Positions 7,523 to 16,075 of a stretch of DNA of 47,034 nucleotides are shown here, in pieces. Below the pieces are notes generated by a model. That model did no database searches, was not told where the DNA came from, and was given only the letters and a program-made list of their open reading frames with translations. Source of the stretch: Nostoc mirabile CHAB5784 (lineage in GTDB: Bacteria > Cyanobacteriota > Cyanobacteriia > Cyanobacteriales > Nostocaceae). Each line of letters opens with the position of its first letter. The stretch's first letter is position 1. The stretch covers positions 1 through 47,034 of the forward strand of contig NZ_JAIVFS010000066.1 in NCBI RefSeq assembly GCF_020829645.1. Direction: 5' to 3'. The position numbers and the translations under genes were made by a program.

Positions 7523-7579
7523 GGTTTCATGCCCTACGGGTGGCTGCGCCATCTCTCGCTGCGCTCATGACATGAAACC
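7523..7579 (+). promoter_or_regulatory. Long inverted repeat before the relaxase gene
   Basis: GGTTTCATG (7523-7531) and CATGAAACC (7571-7579) are perfect 9-bp arms around 39 nt. They fall between the nic-like repeats and the relaxase start, so they may be part of oriT or regulate relaxase translation. Confidence 0.45.
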
Positions 7580-7640
7580 GCCGTTCGCTTGGAGGGTTTT
7601 TGAGTACTACAACGCACTGCATTTGTAGCATAAAACTTTT

Positions 7641-9431
7641 ATGTCGCCACTAACAATTCTCAGAATTGAGAAACTAAAAACATTCGGCAACGTTGCGGGA
7701 AGTGATGACCATGTTACCAGAAACAGAGAAACACCCAACGCAGATCCAACTAGAGAGAATGTCCGGTTGATTGGGGGAGAAGACGAACGCGCACTCGAAG
7801 AGATAGTTAAAGAAAAAATCTCTACGCTCAAGCATCGCCCTCGGCATGATGCGGTGTTATGCACCGAGATGTTTCTCTCGACATCACCTGAATATTTCCG
7901 TCCTGGTGATCCATCTCTGTCGGGGCAGTGGTCTGATTCACTGATGCAGCAGTGGGCGATCGCATCTCGTGACTGGCTGGCTCAAAACTATGGGTCAAAG
8001 TGCGTCAGGGCAGAACTTCACCTAGATGAAAGTACCCCACACATTCACGCTTACATCGTGCCACTGAATGAAAAAACCAGGAGAGTCAGTCATGATGCGA
8101 TGTTTGGCGGTAGAGGTGGGCAGGGAAGGATTAAGTTATCCAAACTCCAAGATAGTTATGCTGCTGCACTCGCTCCTTTGGGCATTGAACGGGGGGTCAA
8201 GGGCAGTAAGGCAACCCACACCAAAGTAAAGGAATATTACCAAGCGGTTAACAGTGAACCGTTGACAGCCATCTGGTCAAATAACCAATTAGCACCGACA
8301 CCGTTTGAATCAGCTAGGAGTTATGTAGCCAGGATTCAGTCTGATGAACACTTTCAAGCGATTAACCACCAACTCGCTGACCGGGCTTTCATGCAAGAGC
8401 GACTATCCCGTGCAGAACAACGGGCAAGAGCCAGCGAGAAGGAACGACAACGGCTAGAAGAAATTGTGCGATCGCTGGAATTGAAAACCCAACAACTGCG
8501 CGACTTGGCCTTAGAGGATGTCGCCTGGGAGTTGGGGCTACACCACGAGGAAGGAAAATGGAAGGGTCACGGACACATCATTAATATAGATGGGCCCAAA
8601 TTCTACGACTTTGCCCCCGATCAGCAAAAGGGATCAGGTGGTGCAATTGACTTGGTGATGCACGTTAACAATTGCAATCTACGGCAGGCGGTCGTCTGGT
8701 TACATGAGCGATTTGGGGAAGCAGGGGCAGAACGAGCAGCGATCGCAAAAACTAAAACAGTGGCTGCTGAGATTATCCAGTTAGAACCACGAACCCCGTT
8801 TCAGCTACCAGTTGAGGATAGAAACAATTGGTCTGCCGTTGAACATTACCTCAATCAATTTCGGGGCATCCGCTCTGACTGTATTCAAATGCTTCATAAC
8901 CAGGGGCTAGTTTACGCTGATCAGCAACAAAATGCTGTTTTTGTCATGCGAAATCAACAAGGTCAACGTAACGGTGCATTCTTACGGGGAACTAGGGGCG
9001 AGAACAACAGCTTTTTGGGGTACTCTAAAGGAACCAAACGCCGTGATAGCTGGTTTTACTTCCACTTGGGGGGTAAGGCTAATGATAAAACCTCAACAGC
9101 GATTCTATGTAAGTCTCCCATTGATGCTATTTCAAGAGCCATGCTGGAATATCTTATCAGGGGCGATGTTCCACCCGAACGAACACTCTATATGGCTATT
9201 GATGACATCAAGAGCTTACCTCTTGAGCGATTGCGAGATATCAATAATGTAGTGGTGGCGTTTGGTAACGATAAAAGTACTGATGCGGTGGCACAGTGTG
9301 TATTAGAACTTCTGCCACAGTCCCAAATCAAAAAATCTCAGGCACATGATTGGAATCAGCAGCTACTCGATTATGGACGGCAGTTAAGGCAACAGCAACA
9401 GCAGCAAAGAGAAGATGATTTGAGTCTTTAA
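7641..9431 (+). CDS. mobV: MobV-type relaxase fused to a DUF3991/Toprim primase-like region
   Basis: 596 aa. The N-terminal ~200 residues are a Mob/Pre relaxase, which nicks oriT and pilots the strand during mobilisation. The family's N-terminal His-Asn-Arg region appears as DHVTRNRETPNAD (residues 23-35). The metal-binding motif HLDESTPHIH (127-136) carries the three expected histidines. A coiled stretch (about 245-285) leads to a DUF3991-like segment (ALEDVAWELGLH...GSGGAIDLVMHV) and then a Toprim-like part (SPIDAISRAMLEYL, MAIDDIKSLP, VVVAFGNDKSTDAV). A relaxase carrying a primase-type tail would allow the transferred strand to be primed in the recipient. It has no strong ribosome site. 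It ends in a Gln-rich tail. Confidence 0.9.
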   Translation: MSPLTILRIEKLKTFGNVAGSDDHVTRNRETPNADPTRENVRLIGGEDERALEEIVKEKISTLKHRPRHDAVLCTEMFLSTSPEYFRPGDPSLSGQWSDSLMQQWAIASRDWLAQNYGSKCVRAELHLDESTPHIHAYIVPLNEKTRRVSHDAMFGGRGGQGRIKLSKLQDSYAAALAPLGIERGVKGSKATHTKVKEYYQAVNSEPLTAIWSNNQLAPTPFESARSYVARIQSDEHFQAINHQLADRAFMQERLSRAEQRARASEKERQRLEEIVRSLELKTQQLRDLALEDVAWELGLHHEEGKWKGHGHIINIDGPKFYDFAPDQQKGSGGAIDLVMHVNNCNLRQAVVWLHERFGEAGAERAAIAKTKTVAAEIIQLEPRTPFQLPVEDRNNWSAVEHYLNQFRGIRSDCIQMLHNQGLVYADQQQNAVFVMRNQQGQRNGAFLRGTRGENNSFLGYSKGTKRRDSWFYFHLGGKANDKTSTAILCKSPIDAISRAMLEYLIRGDVPPERTLYMAIDDIKSLPLERLRDINNVVVAFGNDKSTDAVAQCVLELLPQSQIKKSQAHDWNQQLLDYGRQLRQQQQQQREDDLSL

Positions 9432-9550
9432 ATATTTTTTATGATGTAGAAGTTTTAGTAATAATTGTAGCAGATAAAAGGTTTTTTACTTAATTTAGGC
9501 TGTGAGCATGAAAATATATTGAAGGAAGGTTTGAGATATTAAATTGCTGC

Positions 9551-9576
9551 ACCAAATAGCCTATAAGCTATTTGGT
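9551..9576. terminator. 10-bp hairpin downstream of the relaxase
   Basis: ACCAAATAGC and GCTATTTGGT pair perfectly around CTATAA. It lies 120 bp after the relaxase stop in an otherwise gene-free stretch (9432-9949). There is no T-tract, so it could be a terminator, a processing signal or the relic of an element end. I see nothing else coding in that gap. Confidence 0.5.
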
Positions 9577-9949
9577 ACATTGAGAATTACAAAAAAATCG
9601 ATTGACATAATGCTTATCCAGTAAGGGTTACAGCCTTAGAGTAACTATCTGTACGATTACTTATTTAGCCCCTAGACCATGTAATCTACAGCCTACAAAG
9701 TTTAGATACCTAATTAACCTCCTTTCATCGCTCTATGAAGTATTTTTGAACCTATATGGGAGGTTTAGAATTAAAGTTAATTCTTTGAAACTATGTTGTA
9801 GGAGGAAGATGAAGATTAATAATTAGTGCCTGATTATAATCTATAATTGCTCCTTCATTATTTCCTATTTCATAATCAAAAATACTCCGATTATAGTAAA
9901 CCTTTTCAGACCATATTGCCGAAAATTACGCCTATCTCGGCTCTGATCT

Positions 9950-11149
9950 TTATCGCCACCATTTAACAACGTCACAAATAGCAAGAGCAACTTCATCTAT
10001 TGTTGCTGAACCACCTAAAGCGAAGATAATTGGAATCAGTGCTGCCAGGTCTTGCAACAAGTCACGGCGCGTGCGGAAAGATAGCTTGTGAAGTATATTT
10101 GGCAATAAGGTAAAAAGTTTATTCACTGGCATCCTTGCTAAAACAAGAGCTAAACTACTCAATGCATCAGTACAATATTTTTCATTCGCAATTTCCCTAA
10201 TAATGTTAAGGGCTTCTGGTAAAAGTTCTGGCAGCCTGTCGGCTAACACACTTAAGGCTTGGGCGCGAGATGGCTCATCTGCAATTGAGCGAGCTGCTGC
10301 TAGTGCTTCCGGTAAAAGTTCTGGCAGCCTGTCGGCTAATGCACTTAAGACTTTGGCGCGAGATAAATTATCCTGAAAATCCCTAGCAGTCGTGAGAGTA
10401 TCTGATAACAACTGTGGTGGTAGTTTATCTACCAAGGCGCTCAGAGCTTCGGCGCGATACCTCTCAGTAGCAATAGAACAAGCAGCAGTAAAGGCTTCCG
10501 ATAATACTTCTGGTAGTTTGTGAGCTAGGGCACTCAAGGCTTCGGCACGAGACTTTTCATCCTGAATTTTCCTGGCAGTAGCAAGTGCTTCTGTTAATAA
10601 CTCTGGCAGTTTATCGGCTAAAAGAATTAAGGCTTGGACACGATCACTCTCAAGTTCAATTGCCTGGGCGGCAGCCAGTGCTTCTGTTAATAATTCTGGC
10701 AGTTTATCGGCTAAAGCATTAAGAACTTGAACGCGATACCTGTTATCCACAATGGAGCGAGCGGTAATCAAAGCTTCCGGTATTAATGCCTCTGGTAGTT
10801 TATTCGCTAAAGCACTCAGAACTTGGGCGCGGTACTTCTCTAATTCAATCAACTGAGCGGCAGTCAATGCTTCTGGCATTAACGTCTCTGGCAGTTTGTT
10901 TGCTAAAGCACTCAGAGCTTGGGCGCGATATTTCTCTAATTCAATCAACTGAGCGGCAATCAAAGCTCCCGGTATTAATTCCTCTGGTAGTTTGTCCCCT
11001 AGAGCATTTAGGGCTTTGAGGCAATACTCTTGATCTAGAATAGCCCGAGCAGTAGAGAGAGTTTTTAACAACAATTCAGCTGGCAGTTTGTGAGCTAAGG
11101 CACTCAGAGCTTGAGGCGCGATACTTCTCATCCCTAATAGAATGAGCAA
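9950..11149 (-). pseudogene. C-terminal part of the split STAND protein (repeat domain)
   Basis: A continuous reading frame of ~32-residue helical repeats (pattern LxxLAxKLPExLxxEALxxAxxIxxxxxRAxAL). It lacks a nucleotide-binding domain and ends in IDEVALAICDVVKWWR. It is the out-of-frame continuation of the gene at 11076-14090. Removing the extra G at about 11115 (GAGGCGCG instead of the GAGCGCG seen in neighbouring repeats) makes one 1379-residue protein. The annotated N-terminus (MLILLGMRSI) is an artefact of the frame change. Unless translated by reinitiation or frameshifting, this part is lost. Confidence 0.8.
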
Positions 11150-14090
11150 CAGTCAATGCTTCTGGCATTAACGCCTCTGGTAGTTTATTCGCTAAAGCAC
11201 TCAGAGCTTGAGCGCGATACTTCTCATCCCTAATAGAATGAGCAACAGTCAATGCTTCTGGCATTAACGCCTCTGGTAGTTTATTCGCTAAAGCACTCAG
11301 AGCTTGAGCGCGATACTTCTCATCCCTAATAGAATGAGCGACAGTCAATGCTTCTGGCATTAACGCCTCTGGCAGTTTGTGAGCTAAGGCACTCAGAGCT
11401 TGAGCGCGATACTTCTCATCCCTAATAGAATGAGCAACAGTCAATGCTTCTGGCATTAACGCCTCTGGCAGTTTATTCGCTAAGGCACTCAGAGCTTGAG
11501 CGCGATATTCTTCATTTGCAATGGAGCGAGCAGTGGTCAGTGTTTCCCATATTAACGCCTTAGGCAATTTGCCGATTAGCTTACTCAAGGCTTTACCGCG
11601 CTGCTCTATATCCACAATGGAGCGAGTGACATCCAGTGCTTCCAGCAACGCCTTTGGCTGTTTGTAGGCTAAGGCACTCAGGGCATTGGCACGATACAAC
11701 TTATTCTTAATGGAGCGAGCGGTAATCAAAGCTTTCGGTATTAATGCTTCTGGCAGTACGCGGGCTAAGGCACTCAGGGCATTGGCACGATATTCTTCAT
11801 TTGTAATGGAGCAAGCGGTAATCAAAGCTTCCGGCATTAACGCCTCTGGCAGTACGCGGGCTAAGGCACTCAGAGCTTGGCTACGAGAAAACTCATCTGC
11901 AATGGAGCAAGCGGCAGCTAATGCTTCCGGCATTAACACCTCCGATAACTCACTTGCTAAGGCACTTAGAGTTTGAGCACGATACCTCTCATTTGTAATA
12001 GAACAAGCAGCAGCCAGCGCTTCTGGCAACACCTCTGGCATTTTGCCTGCTAAGATTCTTAGGGCATTGGCACGATATTCTTCATTGGCAATGGAGGAAA
12101 TGGCAGCCAGCGCTTCTGGCAACACCTCTGGCATTTTGCCTGCTAAGATTCTTAGGGCATTGGCACGATATTCTTTATTGGCAATGGAGTGAATGGCAGC
12201 CAAAGCTGATTGCAATGCCTGCGCTCTTAGAAACGGTGGTAGATGTTCAGCTATATTTATAAGTGAGTATATTTGCCTCTGCTGGTCTGGAATCTGCCTT
12301 GCATAAACCAGTCCTTGTTCCGGCATCCACACTCCTTTTGTGACCAGTCCAATCAGCAAATATTCTGGTAGGTTGGCAGCTAGACTATTTAATGACGTTG
12401 TAATTAAAGCATAGCGGCACTGCAAGCCAATAACTTGGGACAGTGTTGCATCACTATCAGTCCAACTTACCTCTGCCAATTGCCAAGCACGCGCAACATC
12501 AGTAACAAAATTGGCAGTTTGTCCCAAGCGTTCGCAAGCTTCATACCAACCATTTCGTCCTGCCTCTGTTTCCTCTCGAAAAAGCTGATGCAATTCACTA
12601 AGTTGGTTCGCCTGCTGAAAATGCCAAGTCAGATGAGCATGAATATAGCCATCATCCGCCAAAGTATGCCAAAGTCCATTTAGCGTTTTGGCTTTATAAC
12701 TTTCTAATAATAAGGCGTGAGCAGATGGTATAGTTAGTCCTACCCCTGGCAAATCCTGTGCCTGTGTGTCAGTGGTCAGCAACCACTTTGCCATATCGTG
12801 CATCAAATCATGTATGCGGTAAGTCTGCTGCTGATTGTGATGCTGCGATCCCAGCGATAATAGTGCCTTTGACCGAAAGATACGTAAAATTTCACCTGCT
12901 TCTCGTAGAGTAACTTCCCAAAGTGTTACCGCCATTGCCTGGGTAATAGAGACATCCTCGGGTAAGATTCCTAGCCATGCAAACTGGCAAAGCTGCTTAA
13001 AAGACAATCGTCGCAGACTGAGATTAAAAGAAGCACGAAGACTATAATGTTTTCGTTTCTCTTCACTACTCACACTTTCTGCTATAGGTAAATCAAGGGC
13101 TTCCAGCCGAGCTACCTCAGCCCTCAAATCTGCCAATAATTCTTCCCATAGTACCCCCTCAGCTACTTGAGCTGCTGCCAATTCCAAAGCCAAAGGCAAG
13201 TAACCAACTTCTTTAGCAAGATACTGTGCCTGCTGTTTCTCTTCTTCAGTGCGTAAGTTTTTAAACCTACTAAGTAGTTCCAAAGATTGCTCTGGTGTCA
13301 TCACATCCAAATCGTAGCGCACTGCCTCTGGAATTCTGGCTTCGCGAGTTGTAACCAACACTTGGCAGCCTGTACCACCGACACGGAACAGTTCCACATG
13401 GTCACAATTCCAGGCATCGTCTACAACCAGCAATGTCTTTTTGTCATACAGTAGTGTTCCCAAATGTCTTGACGCTGCTTCTGTGGTTGTAGTTTTGTAG
13501 TCGTAATCTCCTAGTGCCTGAATCCAGTTACTCAGGCATGACAGCAAGTCAGGTTGTTGACCTAAATCTGCCCACAGTACGCCATCAGGAAAACGAGCTT
13601 TTACTTCTGGATCGTGAGCTATGGCAGTAGCTAGTATGGTTTTACCAATGCCACCTAAACCGTATACAGCACTGACGACCAGAGTAGCTAATATATTGGT
13701 CTCTTTAGTAAGCAAAAGGTCTTTGACTATTTCTAGTGCTTTAGGGCGTTTGACGTAGGAACTGGGTAAAGAACGTACTTGGAAGGGAACAACAGTTTTA
13801 TGAGGCTTAGAACCTATATATACATTCCCTTCAACCCTACTGAATGCATGACCACCACTCATCCGCCCGATAGTTTGGTTTCCACCACCCCTAACAGTCT
13901 GCTGAATCTGAGTTTCTGTTTGGTGTTGCTGTAGTTGCAGCGTTGGATCAGCCGAACTACTAGGAACTGTTTCGACCAGCATTTGTTTGGAATAGCTTTG
14001 CTGATTTTGTGTTGTGAAAATAAAAATATTTAATTTATTGAGGAATCGCTTTAGCCAGAACTTAAATAGACGTAAGATGCGATTTGGCAT
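11076..14090 (-). CDS. NB-ARC STAND NTPase with C-terminal 32-residue repeats (frameshifted)
   Basis: 1004 aa as read. A basic-hydrophobic start, a Gln-rich linker and a Gly/Asn motif (GGGNQTIGRMSGG, about 68-80) precede an NB-ARC NTPase. The P-loop GLGGIGKT is at 144-151, Walker B VVDDAW at 222-227, the sensor TTRE at 247-250 and the GxP-type YLPLALEL around 297-304. A winged-helix region follows (about 365-440), then tandem helical repeats from about residue 620. STAND proteins act as sensors: repeats bind a trigger and the NTPase oligomerises to activate an effector, often in anti-phage defence. No effector domain is visible, so the neighbouring 142-aa gene may supply it. A single extra base at about 11115 cuts the repeat domain short. 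An internal start at residue 37 is possible. Confidence 0.88.
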   Translation of the reverse strand: MPNRILRLFKFWLKRFLNKLNIFIFTTQNQQSYSKQMLVETVPSSSADPTLQLQQHQTETQIQQTVRGGGNQTIGRMSGGHAFSRVEGNVYIGSKPHKTVVPFQVRSLPSSYVKRPKALEIVKDLLLTKETNILATLVVSAVYGLGGIGKTILATAIAHDPEVKARFPDGVLWADLGQQPDLLSCLSNWIQALGDYDYKTTTTEAASRHLGTLLYDKKTLLVVDDAWNCDHVELFRVGGTGCQVLVTTREARIPEAVRYDLDVMTPEQSLELLSRFKNLRTEEEKQQAQYLAKEVGYLPLALELAAAQVAEGVLWEELLADLRAEVARLEALDLPIAESVSSEEKRKHYSLRASFNLSLRRLSFKQLCQFAWLGILPEDVSITQAMAVTLWEVTLREAGEILRIFRSKALLSLGSQHHNQQQTYRIHDLMHDMAKWLLTTDTQAQDLPGVGLTIPSAHALLLESYKAKTLNGLWHTLADDGYIHAHLTWHFQQANQLSELHQLFREETEAGRNGWYEACERLGQTANFVTDVARAWQLAEVSWTDSDATLSQVIGLQCRYALITTSLNSLAANLPEYLLIGLVTKGVWMPEQGLVYARQIPDQQRQIYSLINIAEHLPPFLRAQALQSALAAIHSIANKEYRANALRILAGKMPEVLPEALAAISSIANEEYRANALRILAGKMPEVLPEALAAACSITNERYRAQTLSALASELSEVLMPEALAAACSIADEFSRSQALSALARVLPEALMPEALITACSITNEEYRANALSALARVLPEALIPKALITARSIKNKLYRANALSALAYKQPKALLEALDVTRSIVDIEQRGKALSKLIGKLPKALIWETLTTARSIANEEYRAQALSALANKLPEALMPEALTVAHSIRDEKYRAQALSALAHKLPEALMPEALTVAHSIRDEKYRAQALSALANKLPEALMPEALTVAHSIRDEKYRAQALSALANKLPEALMPEALTVAHSIRDEKYRASSSECLSSQTAS
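11125..11510 (-). repeat. Near-identical 96-bp tandem repeats in the STAND gene
   Basis: TTCTCATCCCTAATAGAATG recurs at 11125, 11221, 11317 and 11413, exactly 96 bp apart. The units differ by only a few bases, whereas repeats outside this block are divergent. This indicates recent expansion by slippage or unequal recombination. The frameshift lies at the edge of this block. Confidence 0.85.
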
Positions 14091-14107
14091 ACTAGGGGAG
14101 TTCCTGC

Positions 14108-14536
14108 TTACATGTTCGCATTTCCGTGCACCTGACCTATTGCCTTAGCATTACCCTGCATCTGTCCAATCGCTTGGTTATCACTACCTGTGACGGATTG
14201 GGTAATACTAACAGTACTAGGTTCTATTGCAGATTTTTCTAAAATCTTTGTAATTTCCACCACCAATGCCGAATCACTCTCCAGAATTTTTTTTAACTGC
14301 ACTCGCAAGGCTGTTTGTAAATCTTCATTTTCAGGATTCTTCGCTACATCAGTCGCAGCTTCTTTTGCAGCTTCCTTCGCCTCTACTTTAAGATGTAGTT
14401 TTTCCCAGATAGCTTTCGCCTTGTTCCAAACATCCTCACCTACTTTCTGAGATGCTCCTTCCACTGCCTTATTTCCTACACTCATTAGAAATGGCAGGCA
14501 TGGTGCTAAAACTTTAACCAGTAAAGCAATATCCAT
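14108..14536 (-). CDS. Small helical partner of the STAND protein
   Basis: 142 aa, ending 17 bp before the STAND start. The N-terminal half has a hydrophobic helix (IALLVKVLAPCLPFLM) then a charged helical stretch (AKAIWEKLHLKVEAKEAAKEAA). A section resembling the helical modules attached to STAND proteins follows (NPENEDLQTALRVQLKKILE). The C-terminus (GSDNQAIGQMQGNAKAIGQ) echoes the Gly-Asn motif in the N-terminus of the STAND protein (GGGNQTIGRMSGG). The shared motif suggests that the two proteins interact through it or that one was derived by splitting. Its exact role, adaptor or effector, is unknown. Confidence 0.7.
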   Translation of the reverse strand: MDIALLVKVLAPCLPFLMSVGNKAVEGASQKVGEDVWNKAKAIWEKLHLKVEAKEAAKEAATDVAKNPENEDLQTALRVQLKKILESDSALVVEITKILEKSAIEPSTVSITQSVTGSDNQAIGQMQGNAKAIGQVHGNANM

Positions 14537-14652
14537 TAATTTATGAGATTTATTTAATAAATTTACCTTTTTACTAGGTATATTAACGTATTTTCCCCTT
14601 CAGATATGGGAGCAATGCGATTTTGTTAGATGAACCCAAAAGGAAATGATCG

Positions 14653-14781
14653 GTGATCGCTTCTTTTTGGCAAGAGGTAGACAAGCGATTGGGGAAATTC
14701 GCCACCTCTCTAGAGCAAGGTGAATCTAAGTCAGGCTATGAGACAATTCGCGATCGCACATTATTTGTAGCGACCCAGTAA
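14653..14781 (+). CDS. Possible 42-aa peptide or gene relic
   Basis: From GTG 14653, the frame reads VIASFWQEVDKRLGKFATSL and onward to TAA at 14781. AAAAGGA lies about 8 bp upstream. Composition is protein-like, but the size makes it uncertain. It may be the 5' remnant of a longer gene. Confidence 0.3.
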   Translation: MIASFWQEVDKRLGKFATSLEQGESKSGYETIRDRTLFVATQ

Positions 14782-15237
14782 TTACCCCAACAGCTTGAAA
14801 TATTGCTGCTATCGATTCAATATCTGTTTTTGAAGACAGACGTATCAACATTTACTTCCTCCTCATCCGATGGGGTTTCAAGTGTCGGTACTACTTGAGT
14901 TGACTCATTAAAGGTAAATTCGGCAGATGCCATGATTATTGTTTTTGTTTGAAATCGCTGTCTAATTCAATCTTAATTGTCTATCGAGTGTCTACATGAC
15001 TGGCGGCATTCTTGTGAGTGATCCCTATGACTGAGGTCAAAGGGAGCATATCGGTTCGCAGTCGCTAGTCTTGCTCCACTAAAGCAACAGCGCAATTTTG
15101 ATCTGGATTTGAGTATTTATTTGTCAGCATCCTAGTAGTGACTGTACACTCCCTTTTGTAGCACTAATGTAGTTGTTTAGTAGTTTTTTTTGATTCAAGT
15201 GATTTGAAATTTACTGAAATCATCACTTTTCGCTCAA

Positions 15238-15277
15238 AAAAACTTTCCGCCAAAGATGGCGTACTGTGCGTCAGAAA
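15238..15277 (-). repeat. Right copy of the 40-bp inverted repeat
   Basis: Reverse complement of 6389-6428 with a single mismatch. Similarity continues inward (GAG) after a 2-bp length change in a T-run. No matching direct repeat is seen immediately outside the two copies. Confidence 0.85.
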
Positions 15278-15601
15278 TTAAAATTAAAGTTAGGTTATGA
15301 TGCCGTGAAAGTGCCGCACGTATGCCATATATACTCCATGAGTTAACATACTTTTATCATAAAAATCGGTTCCAGGAACTTCCAGGAAGCGGTAAGAAGT
15401 GACTGGAAAATGACTACTAGTTGCCCCATATTGCCATGAGTTTTATGTTATTTTGACTGAGAATTGCCACAGAAATGACATACTCTCAATTTGGCTATGC
15501 TGATTTGTTTTGATACCAAGAAAATAGCGACGAAAATTTTCTAATATGGATGCTTTTGATCAGCTTGCTCCCAGTTAGGAATAGATCCATCTGGTTCATC
15601 A

Positions 15602-15778
15602 ATGACTGGGATTTTAGACTTGGATTCCTTCAATCCAGAATTAATTTTGATGGAGCCGGAGGTAGCCACAGTCCCGCAAGAAAGTTTAGAAATTTATGAA
15701 CAAATTTTGATAGGTGAGTCAAATCCTGAGAATAGTGCTTGGATTGAATATCTTGATAAATGTATTGCTGTAGGGTAG
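15602..15778 (+). CDS. Possible 58-aa protein or relic
   Basis: Frame MTGILDLDSFNPELILMEPE... ending LDKCIAVG. The codons just upstream in the same frame also read sensibly (QLGIDPSGSS) back to a TGA, which suggests a 5'-truncated gene rather than a small one. No ribosome site. No family recognised. Confidence 0.3.
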   Translation: MTGILDLDSFNPELILMEPEVATVPQESLEIYEQILIGESNPENSAWIEYLDKCIAVG

Positions 15779-16075
15779 AAGCCAAAAAGCGCTTCAATGC
15801 TGACAAGGAACTGCAAAAGCGGAAATTTGAGTTAGAAACGTTGGCGATGGTGGGAGCGATCGCACCGTGTCATCTAGCAAAAAGGTTATCGGCATTAGCG
15901 CGGATGCTGGGACACCCCACGATCGCCCTTTCCTTCTTACAAACGATCGCGCTACAAGAACGGCAATCGCACTAGAGTACCGCGCCAAGCTTCATGTTCA
16001 ACACGGTTGGCGGTTGCGGGCCCATGAACTGTTCCACCACGACCGAAACCTTCGCGCCGTCGCGCTGGATTGTTT

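Larger units (their letters stand above)
14537..16075. other. Gene-poor region with decayed fragments and the right inverted repeat
   Basis: No complete gene of convincing length lies in these ~1.5 kb. It holds two short open frames listed separately (14653-14781 and 15602-15778) and the right copy of the 40-bp inverted repeat. A minus-strand 38-aa acidic frame (14817-14933, MASAEFTFNESTQ...) lacks a ribosome site. A further open frame around 15760-15975 looks like a degraded gene. The pattern is of a region that accumulates relics. Confidence 0.5.

Noticed and set aside
7202..7570. 122-aa plus-strand frame upstream of the relaxase
   Set aside because: It only exists because the nic-like repeats contain no stop in this frame. 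Composition is not protein-like, and the stretch is better explained as oriT.
11125..11510. CRISPR or iteron array
   Set aside because: The 96-bp units are fully coding and in frame with the protein repeats.
11686..11976. Plus-strand repeats read as a 96-aa protein
   Set aside because: Shadow of the STAND repeat region on the opposite strand.
14817..14933. 38-aa acidic minus-strand peptide, possible precursor peptide
   Set aside because: No ribosome site, no cleavage motif and no modification enzyme nearby.
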